Assembly (NCBI RefSeq): GCF_902833905.1
Contig: NZ_CADFGP010000015.1
Span: 103,112 to 167,111, forward strand
Length of the DNA: 64,000 nt
Source: Paraburkholderia tuberum STM678
GTDB taxonomy: Bacteria; Pseudomonadota; Gammaproteobacteria; Burkholderiales; Burkholderiaceae
Direction of reading: 5' to 3'
Shown here: one piece after another, positions 58,312 to 64,000 of the stretch
Position numbering within the stretch: position 1 is the stretch's first letter
Layout of the letters: every line of letters starts with the position of its first letter
Notes under the pieces: model-generated
Told to the model about the DNA's origin: nothing
The model's input: only the letters and a program-made list of their open reading frames with translations
Database searches by the model: none
Made by a program: the position numbers and the translations under genes

Positions 58312-58354
58312 AAAAAACGAGGCGCGCACGGCAAAAGTGCGTGCCTCGTTTTTT
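58312..58354 (+). terminator. Terminator after the carboxypeptidase gene
   Basis: AAAAAACGAGGC and CGCAC pair with GTGCG and GCCTCGTTTTTT: a long stem with T tail. Confidence 0.9.
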
Positions 58355-58402
58355 ATTGGGGCGACTGATCGGACGGTGGCGCGGCTCGATCAGCGCCAGA
58401 TG

Positions 58403-59020
58403 TCATTGGCTCTTCTTCTTCGAGCTCTTGTTTGCCGATTTGCTCGACGTCGTGCGCGACGATTGGCCCGAGCCTGTCTTCGACGACTTCTTCGACGTCT
58501 TGCCGCCGACCGCGTGCTTGCCTTTGCCGCCTTTGTGCTTGCCCGATCCCGCGCTAGGCGCGCGGTTTGGCGGTACCGGATCGTTCCAGCTGAACGCGAG
58601 CATTTGCGAGCCGACGTAGCCGCAGCGGAATTTCAGATCGGCCGGCTCGCCCGAGTTGTCCTGGCGCACGCCGACGCCCTCGACGGTGACGATGCTGTCC
58701 ACCTTGACGCGCTGCTTGCCTTCGTCGAACGAGTCGTTCCATGGCGTGACCGACGAGTGCGCACTGTCGAACGAACTGGACGGGAATTCGACGTGGTCGA
58801 AAGCGGTCGACGTGCTCGCGACGAAGTCGCCATGCGCGGCGCAGTCCGCGACGAGCGGATCCGCGTGCATTTCGGTGATAAATCTTTTGACGAGGTCGTT
58901 GTGCTGTTCGAGCTGATCAGCGAGTGCGGGAGCCGCGCAGATGAGCGAGAGACTCGCTGCGCAGGCTGCCAACCGGCCGATCACCCGCAGCAACCGGCTC
59001 GGTACATTGGTGCGATCCAT
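58403..59020 (-). CDS. Secreted protein, possibly BspC-like, with Lys/Ser-rich tail
   Basis: A protein of 205 residues. Signal peptide about 1-34 (IGRLAACAASLSLICAAPALA). A compact middle region (about 35-150) includes CAAHGDF and FRCGYVG, one Cys each, which could form a disulfide. The last ~55 residues are Gly/Lys/Ser-rich and highly basic. I recall BspC-labelled Burkholderia proteins of this kind; the similarity is not certain. Function unknown. Confidence 0.7.
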   Translation of the reverse strand: MDRTNVPSRLLRVIGRLAACAASLSLICAAPALADQLEQHNDLVKRFITEMHADPLVADCAAHGDFVASTSTAFDHVEFPSSSFDSAHSSVTPWNDSFDEGKQRVKVDSIVTVEGVGVRQDNSGEPADLKFRCGYVGSQMLAFSWNDPVPPNRAPSAGSGKHKGGKGKHAVGGKTSKKSSKTGSGQSSRTTSSKSANKSSKKKSQ

Positions 59021-59194
59021 CTAGTTCTTTAGACGCAAATGGGAGATGAGGCAAATAAGATGCCCTGCGTAAGGGTTGAGTTCAATGTTGCTGCAAATAT
59101 TCTGCCTTGTCCTGGCGGGGACGCCCGGAAAGTCTCCAGTGACGAGGCGCTGATTATCACAGATGCGCCGCACGCGACGTCAAAGCGCGCATTC

Positions 59195-59878
59195 TCAGGT
59201 GCGCGGGCCGCCCAGACGATAGCGCCGCACGTCGTAGGTGGTCACCCACGCGGGACGGTAGACCGCGATCAGCGCGGTCGCCATGCCAGTGAACCATGCT
59301 TCGCCGGTGGCGAGCAGCAGCACGCTGAGCGCGTAGCCGATCGGCACCACGGTCATCGAACCGCCGGACACCGCGATATGGATGCCGAGCGCTGCCGCAG
59401 CCGTCAACGACACGGCAATGGCGGGCGAAACGAAGCCCTGGCCGAAGATGAACATGAAAAGATTGCGCGGTAGCCACGCGGTGCAGATGCGCTGGAGCAA
59501 GGTCGAGATGGCGACGGGCAGGGCTCCGTACACGAGGAACGTCAGCGCGATGCCCTGCCACGGCGCATCGAAGACGACGGCGGCCAGACCCGCGACCACC
59601 GCCATCGCGATCAGGGCGAGCCCCCAGTCGAACAGCGTGACGACGAGCGTGGCGCCGAGCAGGTGCATCACGGTGCCGTCGTCGAGCCAGGCGTTGCTCG
59701 ACCACAGCACCGACACCGCGACGATTATCGCGAGCCAGACATGCTGGAGCGTGCCGTCCTGAAGTCTTTTGAAAGGTTTTTTCCACAGCGCGAGCGCGAT
59801 CACCATCGCAGTGGCAATCCAGCCACCGACAGCGACCCAAAACGGAAGCGGTGTGTAGAGGAAACCCATGTGTCTCAT
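59195..59878 (-). CDS. Energy-coupling factor transporter S/CbiM-like permease (membrane protein)
   Basis: A membrane protein of 227 residues with about seven helices. The N-terminal MRHMGFLYTPLPFWVAVGGW and later segments resemble CbiM/NikM permeases of cobalt/nickel ECF transporters, where a conserved N-terminal Met-His binds metal; here MRHM has an Arg between. No ATPase or EcfT genes are adjacent, so the partner is elsewhere or the function differs. An ATG nine bases later (MGFLYTP) is an alternative start. Confidence 0.65.
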   Translation of the reverse strand: MRHMGFLYTPLPFWVAVGGWIATAMVIALALWKKPFKRLQDGTLQHVWLAIIVAVSVLWSSNAWLDDGTVMHLLGATLVVTLFDWGLALIAMAVVAGLAAVVFDAPWQGIALTFLVYGALPVAISTLLQRICTAWLPRNLFMFIFGQGFVSPAIAVSLTAAAALGIHIAVSGGSMTVVPIGYALSVLLLATGEAWFTGMATALIAVYRPAWVTTYDVRRYRLGGPRT

Positions 59879-59989
59879 ATTACTCGTTGGACGACAAAAG
59901 GTGTGAGCGGATTCCATGCCAGCCCACCCTCGACGCTGCGCGCATGCGGACGTTCCAACCCATGCGCGCGGCGTGCCCCGCACCCCGCG

Positions 59990-60871
59990 TCATGCGGAAC
60001 CCGGCCCGACCGACTTCCGCGCGGGCCGGCCGGGTGGGGCCTCACCGTACGACGTGGCGGGCTCCGCGGCCATCGGTAGCGCGCTGCTGGTGTCGCTGCC
60101 CGGCAACGGATACTGGAAGCGCGCACGTGTGCGGCGCCGGAGCGGAACTGGGCCAGGCTGCCCGCGGATGACCGGCCGCGCGCTGTGCTCGCCGTTGTTG
60201 CGCAGCACTTGCAAATGATTCGTGAGCCATCCGTTGTAAAGCGCGACCGCGGCGGCGCGATTGGGCGCACCAAGTTGCTGGAATATGCTCGTCAGGTGGA
60301 TCTTGACCGTACCTTCGCTAATGCCGAGCGTGCGCGCGATCATCTTGTTGGTGCTGCCCATGTGCACGCAGCGCATGATCTGCTCCTGCCGCGGTGACAG
60401 CCCGCCCGAGAGTTTGTTGCGGCGGGGCGGCGGACTTTCTTCGTCGAACGTACGGATCGCGGTGTCGGTCGGCAGCGGCGGATCGATCGCCAGCGCGCCG
60501 GGCGGCACGTAGTGACCGCCGAGCAGCACCATTTCCAATGCGCGCACGATCAGGCAGGGATCGGTGTCGCGTGGAACAACGCCGAGCACACCTTCGTCCA
60601 TCAGCGCGCGCACGAGCGCGGGCAAAGTCCCGTCGGTGAGCACGCTGATGCGCAGGTCCGGAAAGTGGCTGAGCAACGCGCGCACCTGCGCAACCGACAT
60701 CCAGTCCTCCCAGTCGATCACGACGAGATCAGGCCGATAACGCTTGAACGGACGTTCGAGCAGACGCCATTCATCGGCTTCTGTGAAGCGTGCCAGCCGG
60801 TCGATCTGCCGCAGCAAGGCCTTGAGTCCATCACGTCGTTCTGCGTTTGAATTGAGAATCGCGAAGCGCAT
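59990..60871 (-). CDS. LuxR-family response regulator-like protein with atypical receiver
   Basis: A protein of 293 residues. The N-terminal receiver-like domain (about 1-115) has a putative phospho-Asp in DLVVIDWEDW near 48-57 but lacks the acidic pair after the first strand (AILNSNAE). The C-terminal LuxR/GerE helix-turn-helix includes LSPRQEQIMRCVHMGSTN and ISEGTVKIHLTSIF near 162-205. A Pro/Arg-rich tail of about 60 residues follows. No histidine kinase is next to it. RBS GGAG before the ATG. Confidence 0.85.
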   Translation of the reverse strand: MRFAILNSNAERRDGLKALLRQIDRLARFTEADEWRLLERPFKRYRPDLVVIDWEDWMSVAQVRALLSHFPDLRISVLTDGTLPALVRALMDEGVLGVVPRDTDPCLIVRALEMVLLGGHYVPPGALAIDPPLPTDTAIRTFDEESPPPRRNKLSGGLSPRQEQIMRCVHMGSTNKMIARTLGISEGTVKIHLTSIFQQLGAPNRAAAVALYNGWLTNHLQVLRNNGEHSARPVIRGQPGPVPLRRRTRARFQYPLPGSDTSSALPMAAEPATSYGEAPPGRPARKSVGPGSA

Positions 60872-61025
60872 GCATGTCTCCAGATGTATCGGGCGAAATG
60901 GCGCGACGCATCTGTGGGACTCGTGGAGCTGACTCGATCACGGCGATGCGTCACCGTGCCTATGATGACAAATTCCCTTCGTTTTGACGGCTGTCCAAAA
61001 GGCATAAGAAATGCGGACAATCAAC

Positions 61026-61055
61026 AAAAAAGCCCCGTGTATACGGGGCTTTTTT
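61026..61055 (-). terminator. Terminator after the DUF2863 gene
   Basis: AAAAAAGCCCCGT, loop GTAT, ACGGGGCTTTTTT: perfect stem. It could work from either side. Confidence 0.9.
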
Positions 61056-61084
61056 GCGATAAGGCAGGGATGTCGACTTCGAAA

Positions 61085-62299
61085 TCAATGGAAATGGGGT
61101 TGCGCGGGCTCGGCGTCTTCGGGCATTTCCGCGTGGACGATTTCGCCGAGCGGGTCCGCATACAGTGGCACGCCGCAGTCGTCGCAATATTCCGGCTCGA
61201 AGCGGCCCGCGTGGCGGCGCACATCCGTGATGCCGGTTTCCTTGAGCAGCGCGACGATTTCGTCGAGCGGTTCGTCCGAGCCGGTGATTTCCTCCGGCTC
61301 CTCGTCGATGCCCGCCTCGCCGTTTTCGCGGCCGTAGAGTGGCCACACGACACCGTAGATCACGTCGTTGCTGCCCTTGCGCGTGAAGCCGACGCGGTAC
61401 TCGTCGATGCGCCGTTCGCCGAAGCCGGCGACCACCGCGCGCAGATCCTGCGGCGCCGCGCCAATAGTGTCGAAAAGATAACGCACGGCGGTACGCACGG
61501 TGTGCGGACGCACACTTTCATCGGCGTCGCGGCACGCCGAGTAGTACGCATCCGGCAGCAGACATTCGAATTCGCAGCCCGGCAGCACGACCGACAGATT
61601 CGCGCCGCCTTGGGTGGCCCATTGTTCGAGACATTGGCCGCGCTCGATGCGAGCGCCGTGCTCTTCTTCCTGCCAGCGGAACGTCGCGTCGCCGACGGGA
61701 GCGGCGACTACGGCGAGCAGAAAGCGCGGGTCCGCCAGAATCGGCGAGGTCTCCGGCAGTTCGCCGAAATTGAGCTTCGAGTTGCCGCCGCCGACCGCGG
61801 CTTGCGCAAGTTGCTGGGCGATGCGCCACGTTTCGACGTGATGGCGCGGCAACTGGTCGATGCTGAACAGGAACGGAGCCATTGCCACGCGCGTGTTGGC
61901 GGCGAGCACGTGCGCTTGCAGGTGTGCGCGCAGGGCGTCGGCGGCGTCGGACTTGAGCGGGCCGGACGGAATCACGTAGCGGGTCCAGGCGAGCACAGGC
62001 GCGGCGATCAGCAGCGCTTCATAAGACACGCCTTCATATTCGATCACGAACGATTCGCTGTGCGTTTCCGCCATGTCGGCCAGCGCGCCGTAGGCATCCG
62101 GATGGTTTTGCTGCAGATGGTCGAGCGCGGCGTCTAGCGTAGTCTGGTTGGCGTTGCGCACGACTTTGGCCAGCAGCGCGTCGAGCTTCGCTTCCCAGAA
62201 GCGATCTTCGGTACGGCTGCCCGAGGCGAAAAGCGCGAGCGAGAGACCGACGAGCTTGTCGGCGTCGGGAGGGAGACGTTTGGTGATTCGCGAGCGCAT
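61085..62299 (-). CDS. DUF2863 family protein
   Basis: A protein of 404 residues, apparently cytoplasmic (no signal or membrane segment). Conserved blocks include WTRYVIPSGPLK near 111-122 and PLYGRENGEAG near 330; it ends with a CDDCGVPLYAD turn near 380 that may bind a metal together with other Cys or His. Family of unknown function restricted, as far as I recall, to betaproteobacteria. Starts at the ATG at 62299. Convergent or divergent neighbours do not suggest a role. Confidence 0.85.
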   Translation of the reverse strand: MRSRITKRLPPDADKLVGLSLALFASGSRTEDRFWEAKLDALLAKVVRNANQTTLDAALDHLQQNHPDAYGALADMAETHSESFVIEYEGVSYEALLIAAPVLAWTRYVIPSGPLKSDAADALRAHLQAHVLAANTRVAMAPFLFSIDQLPRHHVETWRIAQQLAQAAVGGGNSKLNFGELPETSPILADPRFLLAVVAAPVGDATFRWQEEEHGARIERGQCLEQWATQGGANLSVVLPGCEFECLLPDAYYSACRDADESVRPHTVRTAVRYLFDTIGAAPQDLRAVVAGFGERRIDEYRVGFTRKGSNDVIYGVVWPLYGRENGEAGIDEEPEEITGSDEPLDEIVALLKETGITDVRRHAGRFEPEYCDDCGVPLYADPLGEIVHAEMPEDAEPAQPHFH

Positions 62300-62571
62300 A
62301 AATCCAGAAAAATTGGGGGCACGGAACCTTATATTCTAGTCTTTTCCAGGCAGCTATATGGATTGGCCAGCAATCTCCGGGCAATTTGGGCGCTTTCATC
62401 TCAAAAAATGCGGTCGCCACCGGCACAGTCGCAAGCGACTCGCAACACCCTGGCGGGATGGTATAAGACACCCCGGACGCCCAACTCGCTTCTATACTGA
62501 CGGCGTTCAGCGGGCGCCTGACGGGCGTGTGTCATGTCATTGCCACGGTCTGGCGCAATAGGAGATTCATC

Positions 62572-63687
62572 GTGAAATCTGACCAACTGATCGAGCGACT
62601 TGCCGCGGTATTCGCATTGATTGTGCTCGTGGGTGGGTCGTTGCTGGTGCTGGCGCCATTTACGACCGCGCTGCTGTGGGGCGCCATCCTCAGCTACAGT
62701 TCCTGGGGACTCTACCGGCGACTCACTGGCGTGGTCGGCGGGCGGCGCAAGCTGGCCGCGACCTTGATCGTGCTGATTATTCTGGTCGTGGTGCTCGGGC
62801 CGTTCGTCTATGCGGGTTTCGCGTTCGGCGCGCATGTTCACGACATCGTTGCGCTGGTGCAAAGACTTTTCGAGTCGGGGTTGCCCGATCTGCCGCCGTG
62901 GGTGCAGCGGATCCCGCTGGTTGGTTCGAGCATCGAGGCCTTTTGGGAGCGCTTGACCAGCAGCAATTCCGAGTTGATCGCGCAATTGCACACGCTCGCC
63001 GCGCCGGCTGGGAAGTGGATTCTGGCGGCGGCGCTTGCGGTGACGCATGGGCTGGGGCTGCTGGCGTTGAGCATCGTGCTCGCGTTTTTCTTTTATACCG
63101 GTGGCGAGGGGGCGGCCGCCTGGCTGAACGCCGGCATGCGTCGAGTAGCCGGTGAGCGCGCCGAGTATCTGCTGGCGCTGGCGGGCAGCACGGTGAAGGG
63201 GGTGGTCTACGGGATTCTTGGTACGGCCCTCGTACAGGCGGTTCTCGCGGGATTCGGTTTCTGGATGGCGGGCGTACCGGCGCCGGCGTTGCTCGGGCTC
63301 GTGACGTTTTTTCTGTCGGTGGTGCCGGGCGGTCCGGTCATTGTCTGGTTGCCGGCAGCGATCTGGCTGTATCAGGGCGGGTCGACTGGATGGGCGATTT
63401 TTGTGGTCATATGGGGCCTGCTGGTAGTCGGCATGGCCGACAACGTCATCAAGCCGATCCTGATTGGCAAAAACAGTGACATGCCGTTGATTCTGGTGAT
63501 GCTCGGCATCCTCGGCGGCGCGTTTGCGTTTGGTTTTCTTGGTGTTTTCATCGGCCCGACGTTGCTGGCGGTCGCTTATACCGTGCTGCATGATTGGACG
63601 ATCGGCGCATCCGCCGCCCAGACGCTGGCGCCCGAAGTGAAAACCCCATCGATAGACGATCCGGGCCGTATGGGAAAGATCCCCTAA
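62572..63687 (+). CDS. AI-2E family transporter (PerM/YdiK-type membrane protein)
   Basis: A membrane protein of 371 residues with about eight helices (first two near 9-27 and 32-50, later clusters near 150-175, 200-235, 240-300 and 300-340). The AI-2E/UPF0118 family includes exporters of unknown substrate; the E. coli relatives have been linked to AI-2 export and to sodium-proton exchange in others. I place the start at the GTG at 62572 with AGGAG seven bases upstream; upstream frame (from 62527) has a weak start. Followed by the rRNA-operon-like region. Confidence 0.88.
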   Translation: MKSDQLIERLAAVFALIVLVGGSLLVLAPFTTALLWGAILSYSSWGLYRRLTGVVGGRRKLAATLIVLIILVVVLGPFVYAGFAFGAHVHDIVALVQRLFESGLPDLPPWVQRIPLVGSSIEAFWERLTSSNSELIAQLHTLAAPAGKWILAAALAVTHGLGLLALSIVLAFFFYTGGEGAAAWLNAGMRRVAGERAEYLLALAGSTVKGVVYGILGTALVQAVLAGFGFWMAGVPAPALLGLVTFFLSVVPGGPVIVWLPAAIWLYQGGSTGWAIFVVIWGLLVVGMADNVIKPILIGKNSDMPLILVMLGILGGAFAFGFLGVFIGPTLLAVAYTVLHDWTIGASAAQTLAPEVKTPSIDDPGRMGKIP

Positions 63688-63707
63688 GGAAAACCCCAGG
63701 ATTTCGC

Positions 63708-63736
63708 TTGCAAGTTCGGGCTGCGGCGACTAGAAT
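63708..63736 (+). promoter_or_regulatory. Candidate promoter (upstream rrn P)
   Basis: TTGCAA, 17 bases, TAGAAT. It starts about 20 bases after the AI-2E family gene and points towards the right edge. Confidence 0.45.
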
Positions 63737-63839
63737 TCCGGTCTTTCGTGCTCCGGACGCCGGGGTGCGGAGAAGCGGGAAGCCTTTGATGGCGTGGGCT
63801 TCGGCGGCGTGGGCAGGTTAGGCGAGTGATAAAAACCTG

Positions 63840-63868
63840 TTGACGATCCGGTGGAAGTTCTCCATAAT
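63840..63868 (+). promoter_or_regulatory. Strong candidate rrn promoter
   Basis: TTGACG, 17 bases, CATAAT, with an A-rich GATAAAAACC stretch immediately upstream that could act as a UP element. Confidence 0.65.
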
Positions 63869-64000
63869 TCCGCTTCTCTGCTGCAGACGCAGCGACGCAA
63901 ACGAAGCGGTGCCGGGTAGTGGTGGTTCAGGCGCGGCGGGTTTGGCGGACCGATCTTTAAAAACTAACAGTCGATAAGTGTGGGCGCTTGATGCGGAATG
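63869..64000 (+). other. Putative leader of an rRNA operon (no gene)
   Basis: This 132-base stretch after the promoter contains GATCTTTAAAAAC (63952-63964), resembling boxA antitermination sites, followed by ACTAACAGTCGATAAGTGTG, which I know as the usual stretch upstream of 16S genes in Burkholderia. 16S rRNA itself is not in the window. No open reading frame is supported in 63688-64000. Confidence 0.6.

Overview
The window is a high-GC bacterial chromosome segment. Gene order and protein style point to the Burkholderiaceae, most likely Paraburkholderia. Supporting evidence: the ilvI-ilvH-ilvC-psd-pssA-leuA run; rpsO-pnp followed further on by tpiA-secG-tRNA-Leu-nuoA..N; betaproteobacterial conserved-unknown families (DUF3106, DUF3619, DUF2818, DUF2863, DUF1178); and an intergenic inverted repeat with a CCTACTTTCTTTGC hairpin that I associate with Paraburkholderia. 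The species call is inference; no 16S sequence is included.

Layout. 1-4653: SDR fragment, TetR regulator with a LOG-family protein, and a diacylglycerol kinase / glycosyltransferase / metallophosphoesterase envelope-lipid group, all on the minus strand. 4654-5419: non-coding, holding a large inverted repeat. 5420-7741: RDD membrane protein and an ECF sigma factor operon (sigma, DUF3619, DUF3106). 8097-15184: branched-chain amino acid synthesis (ilvI, ilvH, ilvC, leuA) with psd and pssA for phosphatidylethanolamine between them. 15311-18396: SulP transporter, carbonic anhydrase, lipoprotein. 18584-25529: periplasmic binding protein, rpsO, pnp, quinone oxidoreductase, tpiA, secG. 25642-25726: tRNA-Leu(GAG). 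25885-40943: the 14 genes of NADH:quinone oxidoreductase (complex I) in the order A to N, followed by DUF2818 and a NUDIX hydrolase.

42122-43036 holds a small accessory-looking two-gene module: a HicA-like 81-residue protein and a helix-turn-helix partner, with a 40-bp perfect palindrome before the first gene and four 11-bp direct repeats before the second. 43253-54258 is a fatty-acid or acyl-CoA catabolism island on both strands (three acyl-CoA dehydrogenases, two MaoC hydratases, an APH-type kinase, a histidine phosphatase, enoyl-CoA hydratase, 3-hydroxyacyl-CoA dehydrogenase, two GSTs). 54368-63687 carries mixed single genes: aminotransferase, PIN protein, YaaA, cytosolic-type carboxypeptidase, a secreted protein, a CbiM-like permease, a LuxR-type regulator, DUF2863 and an AI-2E family transporter. 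The last 313 bases look like the promoter and leader of an rRNA operon whose 16S gene should begin just beyond the right edge.

Most of the window is ordinary core genome. The best candidates for something undescribed are the HicA-like/HTH module with its repeat-rich control regions, the sigma/DUF3619/DUF3106 operon as a possible sigma/anti-sigma system, and the dehydrogenase-kinase pair that resembles 4-hydroxyacyl-CoA catabolism. No CRISPR array, prophage or recognisable transposase was seen.
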